Positions 10,174 to 21,398 are shown, counted from the first letter of the stretch. The stretch is 64,000 bases of DNA from Prorocentrum cordatum (GCA_963575745.1 CAUYUJ010010446.1:1121089-1185088); one strand, 5' to 3'. Translations and numbers: made by a program. Notes: generated by a model not told the origin, from the sequence alone.

Positions 10174-10199
10174 CTAAACGTTGGCCTGGACGCGGGTGG

Positions 10200-11040
10200 G
10201 AAACACACAAGAAACTCGAGAAACAACATGTGCTAGGACAATATGAACAAAGCTACTCTCCATCTTGCATTCCACAATCTCGACACAACGAATCAGACTG
10301 CTCTCTATCTTGAGCTCTACAACCACTGCCTTCACCCAAAAGGCCATGACCAAGATTTCCAAGACGTTGGCGCCTTGCTGGTTAGCTAGGGGAACACACA
10401 GCCCATGCCCGACTCTCCTTCTTCCCCTCCTCCTTCTCCTCCTGTTCGCTCTTTCCTCCTCCTCCTCCTCCTCGTTTCTTTCTCTTTCTTCCTCTCTTCC
10501 TCCTTGCTCCTCTCCTCTTCTCCTCATTATATGAATCCTCTTCCTTTGCATTCGCAGGCTGCTCAAGCGACGTGGTAACAATATCACATAACACATTGAA
10601 AACACGTTTTCAAACATCGGTCCCATACCACCCATGTGCTATACCACCCCTTTCCAATTTCCCGATGGGCTTTCGTCAGGGTCTTATAACTGACGGCAAC
10701 GACCTGGTCAGCTTCTCCGCAGAAGGCATTTCGACCGGGTACAAGACAGCGTCCGGGCGGGACCAGCAAATCCCTGACACAGCCCTCCCCCTTCCACCTG
10801 ACCCAGCCCCGCGAGGTCTGAAAGGCAAGGAGGGACGAAGGAGGGAAGGAGGCAGGGAGGGCGGCGGCGGCGGAGCTCTGCATGTACACAAGCCAAGCTG
10901 CTGGCACGCTAGACAATGTGGCAACCGCTGAAGTGCCCAGGATGCGCTATATCAAGCGGTGCTTTCGCACGTGCAGGGGGGCGAAGTCGCATCGGCGGCG
11001 AGTCCTGACTGCAGACTCGGCCCCAGGATCTGCTGGGAAG
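10200..11040. other. No gene seen; (CTC)n-rich tract inside
   Basis: At about 10420-10530 the plus strand is a CTC/TTC-rich pyrimidine tract. The remainder shows no coding-like frame and no repeat that I could match elsewhere in the window. Confidence 0.5.
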
Positions 11041-11047
11041 CTAGACT

Positions 11048-11201
11048 TAAGTCTAGCGTGTCCCCCTACAGGCGGATTTCCGACGAAAAAACATACCCAA
11101 CATATACTCAAAACTAGTCGAAACATAATCGAACATTCGTCCCCAGATTATGCATTGACTATTTTTGAATATTCCTCCTGTAGAGGGACACGTCCGACTT
11201 A
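11048..11201. mobile_element. MITE family A, copy 1
   Basis: An AT-rich element bounded by inverted repeats. The left end is TTAAGTCTAGCGTGTCC...CTACAGGCGGA. The right end, read inward, is TTAAGTCGGACGTGTCCCTC...ACAGGAGGAA. The interior has the family block GTCCCCAGA...TGACTATTTTTGAATATT. The heptamer AAGCTAG flanks both sides (11039-11045 and 11203-11209), a candidate target-site duplication. Confidence 0.75.
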
Positions 11202-11487
11202 AAGCTAGAGGAACGGCCGAAACATGGAATGGCATTCCATGGCATAGCAATGTGTTGAAGATTGACGCGTAGCATGACATAGCATGGCGTGGCGACGCCC
11301 TAAAATGAGGGGGCGGCTTCTGCGGCCCAGCGAATCAAATAATCGGCACTGGATGCGCAAGCGCTTCCGATGGCTTCTTCGGGGGGGAATTTCTTAGATT
11401 CTATGGGCTTACGCCACAGCCGCCGACCCCTAGAAAAAATACACCTGGGAAACCCGAGCCAGATAATGATTTGAAAACTAATACCAT

Positions 11488-11702
11488 GGATCTTGAGACC
11501 GACTGTGAGATCGATGATGAGATCGATGGTGTAATCGACAGCGAGGACGATTATAAGGTCGATCGTGAGACCGAGAGTGAAATCGATTCAGTGAGATCGA
11601 TAGTGAGATCGATCGCGAGATCGCTCATGCGATCTCTAGTGAGATCGCTTGTGATATCGATAATGAGATCGATTGTGAGATCGATGGTGAGATCGATAGA
11701 GA
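11488..11702. repeat. 12-bp tandem repeat (GAGATCGATNGT)
   Basis: About 17 degenerate copies of a 12-mer with consensus GAGATCGATNGT. Because 12 is a multiple of three the plus-strand frame stays open and reads as EIDx, then RSIV, repeats with a phase change in the middle. I regard it as a minisatellite, not a gene. Confidence 0.8.
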
Positions 11703-11724
11703 AATGGGTATTGCGATCGACCAG

Positions 11725-11835
11725 GAACCTGGGAACCCGGGAACCTCGCCGCCCTTCGAAATCGGCCGGGACCCCGGAACCAGGAACCGGGGAACCCGGA
11801 ATCGGGAACCCAGGAACCCAGCGTGCGACCCAAAT
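11725..11835. repeat. GGAACC-rich irregular repeat
   Basis: Repeated GGAACC and GGGAACCC motifs at short, uneven spacing directly after the 12-bp minisatellite. Confidence 0.55.
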
Positions 11836-12005
11836 CGGCGGGAAACTTTCTCCAAATCTTTCAGCCTCCGCGAGGACCCCAATCAGTGCAAGCACCGATT
11901 GGGAAACATTCTTGGGTGGTCGGGCCTACAGGCGGGCCAGGATGCTTCGCCACTCCTTGATCGATGGCCCCGAGAACGTGTGTCGGCGACAACGTCGGGG
12001 ATCTT

Positions 12006-12145
12006 CTGACCCGGGTCAATCCAGAGCCGGGCTAATCAGGCCTTGCAAGATCCTGCAAGATCCTGCACCCAAGCCCGGGTCAGCGCGAAGGATCCTGCAA
12101 AGTCCTGCGGGATCCTGCACCCAAGCCCGGGTCAGTGCGCCCCTG
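12006..12145. repeat. Dispersed repeat family C, copy 1
   Basis: Contains ACCCGGGTCA boxes and repeated AGGATCCTGCA/AGATCCTGCA units, with the order conserved in copies at about 55510-55670 and 55985-56170. Followed directly by a family D unit, as is copy 2. Confidence 0.75.
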
Positions 12146-12159
12146 GCCCTGCAGGCCCG

Positions 12160-12330
12160 GGCATCCGACGTCTCGATTTTTTCGAGACACGGGCCCCCAA
12201 CCTCCCGACCACTTCCCCGGGACCGGTCTTCATCCCGAGTCGTTTTTTGACGGTCCCGAGGCCCGGCGAGGGCCTCCAGAGGCCGAAAACGATGAAAGAC
12301 CTTTGTCTCGATTTTTTCGAGACGCCCGAT
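12160..12330. repeat. Dispersed repeat family D, copy 1, bracketed by stem-loops
   Basis: A unit of about 150 bp holding the core GACGGTCCCGAGGCCCGGCG. In this copy GTCTCGATTTTTTCGAGAC, a perfect 7-bp-arm hairpin with a T loop, occurs on both sides (12170-12188 and 12305-12323). Related copies lie at about 55803-55960 and 60403-60570. Diverged copies lie at about 58784-58856 and 63271-63345. Confidence 0.75.
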
Positions 12331-12334
12331 GTCT

Positions 12335-13155
12335 GGGGGATCCTGCAAGATCTGGCGCCCTGGCTGACCCCCGTTTGCATTGACCCCCGTCTCAAGGCTC
12401 CCGACAACGCAGACCTCGGCCACCGCGGCTCGCCACGCGGCGCGGGTGCTGCAGGCTGGGGCCGAGACGGGCTGCATGCCAGCGGGCGGAGCCTCACGCG
12501 GCAGAGGCACGCTGGACCGACCAACGTCCTGAGGATCGTCGACATTTCCTCGAGCTCCTTCGAGGGCCGAGCTCCGAGCCACGAGGATGCCTGCGTTTCT
12601 GCGTTTCTCGCTCCGAGCAGCGTCTCCACGAGCGCCCGAAGCGCGGAGCGCGCCGCAGCAGCCCACGAGGGCCGTGCGGGCACTCAGACGGCGGCCCCGG
12701 GAACCCGACCCCGAGGAGAAGAGAGTGGACCAGGGACCAGTAAATACCTCGGAGGAGGGAAGAGGGGCCGGGTTTTTAAAAAGGGGGCCCGACAGGGCCC
12801 ATGGGCGGGCGCCGCGCGCGCCCGCGCCCGCGGGCGTCAGGCAGCACGGCACGGCGCGCGGCCAGGCCGTCGGCCTCTTCGTGGGCCGGCGGCCGCACGG
12901 CGGCGGCTGGGCTCCCTTCGGCGCGGAGCGCTGAGCCCAGCCGCTGTGGAGGCGGGTCCTAAGGGCTGGCTGCCCCCCGCCTTGGCGACCTCCACCCTTC
13001 GGCGCCGCGCGCTGTGGAGGCTCGCCGATCCGCTCGTGGGCTCCAGCTGGCCTGCACTGTCGGTTGCTCTTTCCAACTCCTGCCGTCTCTGGCCGGCTGG
13101 CCTCGGCCCCTCGCGTGCCACGCGAGGGCGACGGGGATGCACCCTTCGGCGCCCT
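12335..13155. other. GC-rich stretch, no supported gene
   Basis: At 12347-12410 the block ending CCCCCGTCTCAAGGCTCCCG recurs near 55670-55715 and 55965-56000. The rest is GC-rich and open in several frames on both strands, and none looks like a conserved protein. Confidence 0.45.
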
Positions 13156-13159
13156 GCGC

Positions 13160-13400
13160 TGTGTAGCCCACGTCGAAGGGCAGGCTGCCCCTTCTTCTTC
13201 TGGTAGACTCTGTAGTTCTCGAACTTGTGGTACTGCTTGACTCTGTAGTGCGCGAACCAGCGGTACACGTCCCAGCCGTGCAGGTCAAGGTGGTACTGCT
13301 TGACTCTGCGGTGCTCAATCATGCTGGTCGTCGTAGTACAGCGTAAAACTGTGATGCCAAGCCTGTGGTACTCGACCCAGCATACGGAATATCAGTTGTC
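13160..13400 (-). CDS. Tyr/His-rich imperfectly repeated coding-like segment, unrecognised
   Basis: On the minus strand a frame (13322 downward) reads MIEHRRVKQYHLDLHGWDVY and then RWFAHYRVKQYHKFENYRVY. RVKQYH occurs twice and related YRV/YHR phrases recur. Upstream, beyond one stop, the same style continues (GYHMIEDN, WVEYHRLGI). It looks like a short internally repeated peptide region of about 36-78 bp periodicity. It could be a protein-coding exon relic or a minisatellite that happens to be open. No family is recognised. Confidence 0.28.
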
Positions 13401-14205
13401 CTCGATCATGTGGTACCCGACGCGGCCGTGCTGGTCGGCGCTGATGTCGGGAGTTGGTTGTAGTGTGGGTGGTCGGTTGATTGCTGGTTGTTTGTTGCTT
13501 GTCGCGCGTGCTGGTTGATGGGTCGTTGGGAGGTCGGCATGTTGGTGGTGTTGTTGTAGTGGTCGTGGGCGCACATGAGGCCTCCATGCACCGACTTCAA
13601 GTGGGGGTCGTGGCTGCCCCACCTCGTCCCGCTATGGCTGGGGGTCACGGTGCCCTCGGTGGGGGCGGGCCCCAGGCCTGGTGCATGTTTTTGTCGGAGT
13701 GGAATGTCTCGGCTGTCCTGCGCTTCGCCCATGGGCGCTCGGGTAGCTCCTCCTCCGCCATGGGAATGGTGGGGGTGGCGAGCTAGGGCGGACCGCGGGG
13801 GCGCAGGTAGTGGACGTCCTACCCCCCCCCTGCCCCTCACCATCCCCCCTGGTAGGCGCGGGTAGTACTCGTCCTTCCCCCCACCCTTCGAGCCCGTCTC
13901 GAAGTTTGATCCATGCCTCACCAGGGCAGCGTTGACTTGTAAGGAGGTGTGGTGGGCCGTACAAGGGGTGTGGTTGATGTCGGTCGGTGGTGCAGCGTGG
14001 TCGTAAGAGTCGCCTACCGCCAGCCAGCTGGTGACCACTGAGTTGTATACGACCGATCACCGCCAGGATACATACAGCAAAACGTAGCGACTTGTGCCTG
14101 GGGTGTTCCCACGCGTTCGGGGCTTCCCCAGGACTTGCGTCCTAACACCACAAGCAAAACTTGGCGACGCTGCCTGAGGTCTTCCCACGCATTCGGGGCT
14201 TCCTA
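13400..14205. other. No gene supported
   Basis: GT-rich DNA at about 13445-13560 is followed by GC-rich DNA without a convincing coding frame or recognisable element. Confidence 0.4.
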
Positions 14206-14210
14206 CGAGG

Positions 14211-14425
14211 ATGCCTCCTCCTCCTCCTCCTCCTCCTCCTCCTCCTCCTCCTCCTCCCCTCTTACTCCTCCTCCTCCTCCTCCTCCTCCTGCTCCTCCTC
14301 CTCCTCCTCCTCCTCCTCCTCCTCCTCCTCCTCCTCCTCCCTCCCTCCCTCCCTCCCTCCCTCCCCCCCTCCCTCCCTCCCTCCCTCCATCTCCTCCTCC
14401 TCCTCCTCCTCCTCCTCCTCCTCCT
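14211..14425. repeat. Long (CTC)n/(CCCT)n microsatellite
   Basis: About 215 bp of nearly uninterrupted CTC repeats with a CCCT-repeat block at about 14340-14388. All long ORFs over it are artefacts. Confidence 0.95.
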
Positions 14426-14457
14426 GCGCATCGCTCAACCGACCCCTGTCGCCACCA

Positions 14458-14750
14458 GTGGCGTGGCCTGGGCCCCACGTGGCCGACTTGCCCCCCCCAG
14501 GTGGGGACGTGGGCGGTGTCCTTCGGGCTTCCAGGGGTATATCCCCTGCTGGGGTGATGGGGTGGTGGGGATCGAGAGGGATGGGATGGGATGGGATGGT
14601 GGGATGGGATGGTGGGATGAGAGGGGATGGGGATGTGGATAGGGATGTGGATGAGGATGGGGATTTGTATGGGGATGGGAGGTGATGGGATGGGATGGGA
14701 GGTGATGGGATGTGGATGAGATGGGGATGTGGATGGGGGTGGGGATCAGG
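14458..14750. repeat. Dispersed repeat family F, copy 1, with GGGAT minisatellite
   Basis: Starts GGCGTGGCCTGGGCCCCAC, passes through a ...TATCCCCTGCTGGGGTG... block, and ends in GGGAT/GGGGATGTGGAT tandem repeats (14570-14745). The same order is seen at 46918-47070 and 48358-48520. Confidence 0.7.
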
Positions 14751-15125
14751 ATCGGCCATAGCCGATGCTGACCGGCAGCGGGGGCGAGGCCGCCCACCCG
14801 AGGGCCCCGGTGTGGCGCCCCCTGGCGCGTGCGGCGCACGACGCGCTCCGCCGCGCGCCCCACAGGTGCCAGCTCTGAGCCCGTGCCTGCGAGCAGCACG
14901 ATGGGTGGGGACGCACACGGTGGGGGCGCGCACCAAGAAACCATATATTTTTCGTCGGGGTCCCCTGGGATTCTTCGCGCCGGGCGATGCGCGGTGACTC
15001 CCCGCGGCCGTTGAAGGAGCTGCTGCGTTCGGGGTGCTCTGGGCTTCCCCTCCGTTGCACCTCGCGCGCGGGTTTTCAGGGTTGGGTTTCTTGCGAGGGT
15101 TTCTTGCGACCGCGCCCGATCTGTA

Positions 15126-15440
15126 CGGTGAGGGCATTGGATGAGGAGCCCTGAAATCTGGCGATCGGAAAGCGGTGTGGCATAAAAGGGCGTGGTGCTA
15201 ATCATGGAAAGTGGCGATGTCCCCTGCGATAGATTCTCCCGCCTGATCCAGCATTGGCACCACACGCCTTTTCACCACACCCCTTTCCTACCTCCAGATA
15301 GAACGAGGAATCCAGGGTCAGGAAGCCGGTGAAACTCCGATCGTGGATCGGCCATGGATAACACTGCCGCCCTCAACAGATAAGGAATCCCTAGGGTCTG
15401 GAGCCTCCTGGGCCCATTCCTTAACGAATGCCCCCACCGT
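15126..15440. repeat. Dispersed repeat family E, copy 1
   Basis: Contains GGTGAGGGCATTGGATGAGG, GAGGAATCCAGGGTC, a GATCGGCCATGGATA block and CTGGAGCCTCCTGGGC...CCTTAACGAATGCCCCC. Matching order is found at 56436-56605 and 57978-58155. Confidence 0.7.
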
Positions 15441-16740
15441 TCCACACAGGCAAATTGTTTGTTTGACCTCTACGGCTACATGCCCTCAATCAAGAGGACC
15501 AAGGCGAGGCAAGGAGCCTCACATTCCTCTCCCTCTTGGGTCAACCAGAGTTGTGGGTCAGAGGTCTGTTGGATGTATGCTCGGGTCTCTGGGGAATCCT
15601 GGAGAGTATCCTGGAAACAATTTCGAAGCCTCCTTGGGCCTTTGAGGGGCCGTTTGGGGGCCTCTTCGAAGTTATTTTGGGCGTCCTCGGGGCATCTTGG
15701 GGGCTTCTTCGGTGCCTGCTGGCAATCTCCGGGGCCCCCTTGAGGCGGAGAGCTCGAAATGTGAGTTCGATTCCTCATTTTGGCCCCGTCTTGAGCACCT
15801 CGTGGGCAGTCTTCAACCTCTCTTGAGCAGCTTTTTTTCAACTCCAGACAACCTGGACCCACAACGCGAAGCAGAAGCCAGTGCAATGGGATCGGTGCAG
15901 GAGCAGCTGCGCCAGGAAGAACATACAAACGTCTGATGCGAAGATGACGGAGAATCTGGCAAGCAATCCCGGCACTGACAGAGCAGGCGCGGAAAGCAAA
16001 CTACCGAAATAAGACGGGCTTTTCCGAGCTCCGTGAATGACCACGAAAGCTGGCGTGAGCAAAAGGCCTACAGGAGGAGGAGGGCGACGACGACGACGAC
16101 GACGCCGACGACAACGACGACGACGACGAGGAGAGCGGAGCCAAGCTCGTGAATGCGTAGACCAAATGGGGCTTCGCCCAGGGTGCGCGCACAAAGGACC
16201 CACACGAGCGTAAGTGGGAGAGACAGAAAGAAAAACAGGGAAACAAGAGCAAGCAGGCACAGATTAAATGAAACAGTGGAACTACACAAGGACACAAGGG
16301 GGGCGCAGTGGAACTACACAAGGTGCTCTTCAGCAGCTTTGATGCCTGAATAGACGCACATCTGGCAGCCTTTAAACCAATCTTGGAGGAGCGGTTGGGC
16401 CGTCTTGGAGCTGTGAAGACCAAAATGGTGAACGTGCTAAGACGATCTGTTTCCATTAAGGAGTGGGACCATTTCGACGTATAGGGGCCCTCGTCGGAGG
16501 GCTGGAGCTCTCTTGGGCTTTCTTGGGGGCCTGTTGGCCGTCCTGAAGTCATCTTGAGCGGCGCCCTTAGGGCGCTCTCGGGTCGTCTTGGAGACCTCTT
16601 GGGCTGTCTGGAGGCCATCATGGGTAGTCTTGGAGCGGGTCGAAAGCGGGTCGCGGGGAAGGGGGGCCAAGTTCGGTTGCCCAGAGGGTGGACCCATCTG
16701 TCATTATGTCCCGCGTCGGGCCTGGGGGCCCATCACTCCG
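15440..16740. repeat. Diverged 21-bp-monomer repeat fields and an (ACG)n tract; no gene
   Basis: At about 15560-15760 and 16380-16650 the plus strand carries GGGCGTCTTGG/GCCTCTTGGG phrases spaced about 21 bp apart, the same monomer that builds the satellite at 38.46-46.12 kb. An (ACG)n tract lies at about 16087-16130. I see no credible protein. Confidence 0.55.
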
Positions 16741-16995
16741 ACATTATGCATACGTGTAGACATACATATGTATACCTACATACATGCATGCATACATACA
16801 TGCATGCATGCATACATGCATACGTACCAACACATACACACATACACACATACACACATACACACACATACATACATACAGACAGACAGACAGACAGACA
16901 TACATACCTACTGACAGACAGACAGACAGCCACACAACCACACATACATACATACATACATACACACATACGTACAACCAGACAGACAGACAGAG

Positions 16996-17028
<33 letters not shown>

Positions 17029-17062
17029 AACAAACAGACACCCAGACATACATACACACACA
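16740..17062. repeat. (CATA)n/(CAGA)n compound microsatellite
   Basis: CATA, CACACATA and CAGA tetranucleotide repeats in alternating blocks, open in all frames. Confidence 0.95.
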
Positions 17063-17392
17063 TGTGTATGCAAATTTAAAGAGTGGATCACCCCGGGGGG
17101 GAGGGGGCGCGGACGGAATCTCGTTTAGAATTGTATGGGGGGGCGTTTTGGCCGCGCGCCCGCCGATGCGGGCGGGGTTGGGCGCAGGAGTGATTATTTG
17201 TGTTTCGGATGGTACTGGGGCCTTGGCGCGGCGTTCGGCTTCTGAGCCTGCAATCCTGTGCGACCCCGTGGAGGCGCACGTTCGGACCGAACACCATACA
17301 ATGCAGGCCCGACCACAAGAAATCCAAACCTGAGACCCCATAGCGTCCATGGTTTTTGGTGTGGAAACGCCACGCGCTGCATGGTAAAACCA
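17063..17392. other. Copia target region, left part (includes one half of a split dispersed repeat)
   Basis: The bases up to 17392, including GTGTGGAAACGCCACGC, match the left half of an uninterrupted paralogue at about 60270-60340. The right half resumes at 37851. No gene is seen between the microsatellite and the LTR. Confidence 0.6.
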
Positions 17393-17654
17393 GTTTGAAG
17401 GGGGCTGGAAGGCCCAGCGAACAGCTTCGCCTCAGGCGAAGCCAAGATCCCGCTCTGTTGTACCGTAGCAACGATAGTCCCAGTATGAGATGAAATGGCA
17501 TCTCAAGCAATAAAACAGATCCGTTGGTCTCGATAGCGATTGTGTGCCTCGCGGTGAGGCACAATCAAATTTGGGCGGCCCGCCGCTTGAGCCGACGCGG
17601 CCGCGGGCGCACGCTCGCTTCCACCCCTTGCGTCCCTCAGCTCGCTTTAGTCGG
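17393..17654 (-). repeat. Copia 3' LTR
   Basis: Direct repeat of 37589-37850, about 91% identical by eye. It keeps two hairpins: GCTTCGCCT-C-AGGCGAAGC at 17424-17442 and GTGCCTC...GAGGCAC near 17540. The outer edge is set by the duplication AACCA and by the empty-site paralogue. The inner edge (about 17650) is approximate. Confidence 0.8.
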
Positions 17655-17854
17655 GGGGGGGAGGGAGACGACGCGTGAGCCCGTCGCCCCTATACGCCAG
17701 GCACAGCAGCTGACCTACACAAGGACAGGAAAATAAGCGGGCCCAAAGGAAGGTGGACCCGCTAGCAATTTGCCTCGCCTATGTATGACATACTTACCAG
17801 GCGGCGTCAGAACTTGATGTCTGGCCGGCCCGATCTGGAGTGTGTCTCTTCAGG

Positions 17855-18680
17855 TCATGTTTGAAGGTCTGTATACCCCATGACATGTCGGAACATTTCT
17901 CTGTCGATGCCCCCCTTGGTGTGGCCATCCGCAGTCATATCGCGGGCATCACACCAGTGAATGCTGTGCACGATTCCACGCTCCATCATCTGTCGTATCC
18001 AACTGATGTGCCCCAAAAGGGTACACTCAGTCGGCTTCTTCAAGTCTTTGCTTGACAAGGACATAAAAACAAACTCAGCATCGATGGTCAAAGTGACCTC
18101 GATGCTCAGGCCACCCAGTATATCTTTCAACTGAGTGGGCGCGAGCGGCCCCGCGTGGAGCTCGTGCAGAGTCACAGTCGTGGGGTAACAGTCCTCCCAA
18201 TTATGGGCTGCTGCTCGTGTCTCTGCTGAATAGCTCGAGCGGACCTGCAAGCGGTGAGACTTGCAGTACGCATCAATCAAGTGAACGACAGGCTTACCAA
18301 ATGACGTGTTTCCACGTCGTAGCAGGTTTGCCCCGCGAATACCATAGTCTTTGAAGTCGTCGTCGGCGTCTCCACTCAGGCGTCGATATCCTGAGTCGCT
18401 ATGTAACTCGACCTCGCCCGTGGGGTTCATCGCCTGGTAAACGATCTTCTTCGGGCAGGCCTGTAACTTTCTGGTGATCGTGTTCAGTCGTCGCACTTGA
18501 ATGTTGGTCGGTTCTCGGGCGCGCTGTAGAGATGCAACATGCGCCATCAACCGCGCCTGGGTGATCAGTGCGCATGCCAGCGCACCCCTGGGACTGACGA
18601 ATATGCCTGCCACCATCTTGGTTGCTTGAGCGCCATCGTCAACGCCGGTTAGTTCGGGATGCTGTATACGACGGAACTGT
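17855..18680 (-). pseudogene. Copia RNase H
   Basis: The frame is open to 17855 and shows the copia RNase H signature: VELHSDSGYRRLSG (first Asp), RSSYSAETRAAAHNWED (Glu), LTIDAEFVFMSLSSKDL (Asp), and HWCDARDMTADGHTKGGIDR, the characteristic C-terminal block. The domain removes RNA from the hybrid during cDNA synthesis. It is the last coding segment; about 200 bases of untranslated sequence separate it from the 3' LTR. It is in frame over its full length, although the preceding reverse transcriptase is not. Confidence 0.8.
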
Positions 18681-18699
18681 TTAAATATTCTCCTTGATC

Positions 18700-19470
18700 C
18701 AAAGTAACATTGCCGTCCTCGTAGCACAATGAGCACATGTGTGCTTGTTGAGTTCGCACTTACCGAAAGCATCTTCAACACATTTGGCACATTTGTCAAT
18801 GGTGTCCTCAGTGCCAGCCGTATTAATGTCATCAACATGCTTGGCCGTGAGCACGCTATTGCTCGCCTCGACCTCCTGGTCGTAAGACGTGGGTCGGAGG
18901 CCAAATTCTCCGGTGGTTCATCTGAGCTTAAATGAGAAAGCCCGTGGAGATTCCTTAGTGCCTGTGCCCGGTTTCAAGCACTGTAGGCAGTGCTTTGACT
19001 CGTCGTAGTTCTCGAATCCTGAAAGTGCACGGAGCGCAGTTGCCGATCCAGGCGGCAAGGTAAAGCACACCACTCGTTCCTTTTCACCAGTAGCCTCAGC
19101 AAGTTCCTGATAAGTCAACCCCTTCAGGAAGGCCATGTTGATGTCGAGGGAAGCAATGATCCACTGCTTCTTGCATGCTGCCATGCTAGCGAGTAACCTC
19201 TGGCTTGACCGTCTCGCTGTTCCCGAACATGCTTCTACGTCGAAATCTTCAAGGTCCATGAAGCCTCGGAGTACCAAGCGCAGTCGGATGGTACGTTGCA
19301 TCTTGTTCATTTCGTTCTTCACGAATTTCTATGTGTACACATATCTCGAAGTCATGATGTTCGACGCTTTGGCTACCTCCTGCATCTTAAAGCATTTGCT
19401 GTCGAACCGTGTCTTGAGCTCAGTGAAGAGGGCCTTCGTTACTTTATTGGGGTTCGCCTGAATGTCAGAT
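18700..19470 (-). pseudogene. Copia reverse transcriptase (RVT_2)
   Basis: N-terminal sequence KALFTELKTRFDSKCFKM and SNIMTSRYVYTHRN precedes RTIRLRLVLRGFMDLEDFDV, ACSGTARRSSQRLLASMAAC and WIIASLDINMAFLKGLTYQE, the block with the first catalytic Asp. LKPGTGTKESPRAFSFKLR follows. In a third frame, at about 18860-18815, comes VLTAKHVDDINTAG, where HVDD replaces the YVDD of most copia elements. Frameshifts lie near 19320 and 18910. The polymerase copies the element RNA into DNA. This copy is broken. Confidence 0.82.
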
Positions 19471-19508
19471 TTAGTGAGGAGGTCGCCTTCCTTGACGACC
19501 ACGGCTCG

Positions 19509-20072
19509 CTATGCAGCGGCGGTGACGTATACTCGCATAGTGGTCACCCGGTCGGCATCGAATATCGCGCGTTGCTGCTCGGACAAGACTACCATCGACA
19601 TGTCTGTCGTGAAACATAATTCAACGTGTCGACCGTTTTTGTCTGAGTCGAGTCCGCAGCTGTCGTCTTCGACCATGGTGCACAAGGGGGCGTAGAACGT
19701 CTCTTCGGCATCGGAGTCGTGAGTGCGCCCCCACTTCGGCAGTTGTCCCCGCTGTTCATCAGCTACAGTGATCCGCGCGCTCTGATCTGGAACCATCTGT
19801 GTGGGCATGGTAAAGAGGCCCTTTGGTGGAGTTGCCTCCAACAGTTCTCTTTCCTCTTGCAATTCTGCGTACCACACCTCCATAACATGCGGCTCAATAT
19901 CAGGTTCTGATTCTTCGTAAATCGTAGAGAGCCGTCCGTCATCATGTGCTGTTTCGGCTTCTGAAGCTTCTCTTGCGGTTCCTTCCGGCGTCGGCGCACC
20001 AACCAAGTCCTCAAATTCTGTCATGTCCTGATCGAAACCTGCTTGACGTTTAGTGGAATTCAGGCATTGCAT
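19509..20072 (-). pseudogene. Copia integrase-to-reverse-transcriptase linker, acidic
   Basis: Acidic open frame with Glu/Asp-rich phrases (FEDLVGAPTPEGTAREASEA, MEVWYAELQEERELLEATPP), as usual between the integrase and reverse transcriptase of copia Pol. No catalytic motif. Continues across a frame change into the reverse transcriptase near 19470. Confidence 0.45.
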
Positions 20073-20229
20073 GATTCGTGAATGTGCTGATCCAGTTATA
20101 TCATGTATATTCAGACCAATACCTTCTGCTTCGTAATCATGGAATCCTGAATGCGCGTCGTTGTCGTGCAGCTGTCGGCATAAGTAACCGGAGGTAGCTT
20201 ACGGATACTCTTGGCTTATCTGACCGAAA

Positions 20230-21398
20230 CTACATTCTCAACGCGAAAGACGTTTCTGAAAAGATATTGTAGGGCCAAATGTACCTTAGGAGTGGACGAC
20301 TTGCAGCCGTCATCTGAAGCGTACCTTTCTTGGTCGGCACATAGCCACATGTCAAAGCAGGTCTCCCCGCTGATAGGCTGGCTACGAATGTCAGCGCTGT
20401 GCGTAGTGCAGTGTTGTCGGAGCCAATCTCTCGGGCTATGAGTGCTTCACTGTGTAGTGAATGTCTTGCACCGCCGTATTGTACTTGAACGTCCCGATTG
20501 CCTACTCGGATGATGACCTGGCCCCTTCGGGGATCATTCCTTACGACTGGGAACGGGCCATTCCAGCCTCCCCAGTCGTCTTTCGTGGTCGTAGGGCGAT
20601 GGTAGTTGACCAAGTCTCCTTCGTCATAATAGTGCTGACCGGTAATTGTCGTCTTAGTGCGTAAGGCACGATTGGTCTTAGCTGCTGCCGTGGCCTGTGC
20701 GATAGCTTCAATACATACCCTGCGTATCGTCTGTTCACGAGAATGATCTGATGTTTCCGTCGGCTGCTCATGGTCGAGAACACGGAGGTCAGGGAGCATT
20801 GCTGGCCTCCGTCCAAATAGAGCGTTCCATGGAGACACCTCGCTATAGAAGGTGAATGCGTTGGCGGCGAACAAGGCTTCGTGCAGTAGTCTGGTGAACA
20901 CAAGAGGTATGTCTAACCTATGGAGTTCAGCCTCCATGACGTGAAGTAATTGGCGTAGGATGCCATTTCTGGCCTCGATCGTTGTAGCGTGCTGTCCACG
21001 CGCATGTCTTCTAAGTTCAATGCCTTTTGCCTTGAGGACTGCTTTCGCAGTGTCGTTGTTAAGGGCACCTTCTCCATCGGAGTAAAGTACCTTGGCCGGT
21101 CCAAACTGCATCCAGCACTGATGATATGCATCCAGGATAGTGGTCATCGTCTTGTCTGGTATTTCAATCCCAGTAACATATCGTATACAGCGATCGATTA
21201 TGTGGAATAGTGTTCTTGTTTGATGAAAATCAGATCGCATTCCACGTCCTCATTGAATTTGCCAGGTGCTGCAGTAGAGGGCATAAAAGTGTGTCCAGGC
21301 TTGTCCCAAGCTCTGCGTTCTCGGCATGTGTCGCAAACGCCTTTGATGAGGTTGAGTCTGACATTGTCCAGGCCTGTGTTGCTTAAGATGAGTATCAT
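20230..21398 (-). pseudogene. Copia integrase
   Basis: The zinc-binding region ends GVCDTCRERRAWDKPGH. The core then shows KFNEDVECDLIFIKQEH with the first catalytic Asp, GPAKVLYSDGEGALNN with the second, and QHATTIEARNGILRQLLHVM with the Glu, 33 residues after the second Asp. ALFAANAFTFYSEVSPWNAL closes the core. A one-base shift near 21205 divides KQEH from FHIIDRCIRYVTGIE, so the gene needs that repair to be read through. The C-terminal part includes a basic/aromatic segment (YHRPTTTKDDWGGWNGPFPV) as in other copia integrases. It would insert the cDNA into the genome. Confidence 0.82.

Noticed and set aside
11471-12250. A 259-codon plus-strand ORF
   Set aside because: It translates a 12-bp minisatellite followed by GGAACC repeats and family C/D repeats.
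14161-15265. Overlapping Pro/Ser-, Leu-, Glu- and Gly-rich ORFs
   Set aside because: They read the (CTC)n tract and the GGGAT minisatellite in different frames.
15770-15800. Another spliced-leader relic (CATTTTGGCCCCGTCTTGAG)
   Set aside because: Only the central ATTTTGGC agrees; the rest does not match the leader.
16554-17350. Thr/Asp/His-rich and Cys/Val-rich ORFs
   Set aside because: Translations of (CATA)n/(CAGA)n.
17650-17690. Polypurine tract of the copia element in the G-run near 17650
   Set aside because: It is purine-rich on the plus strand, the wrong strand for an element transcribed from the minus strand.
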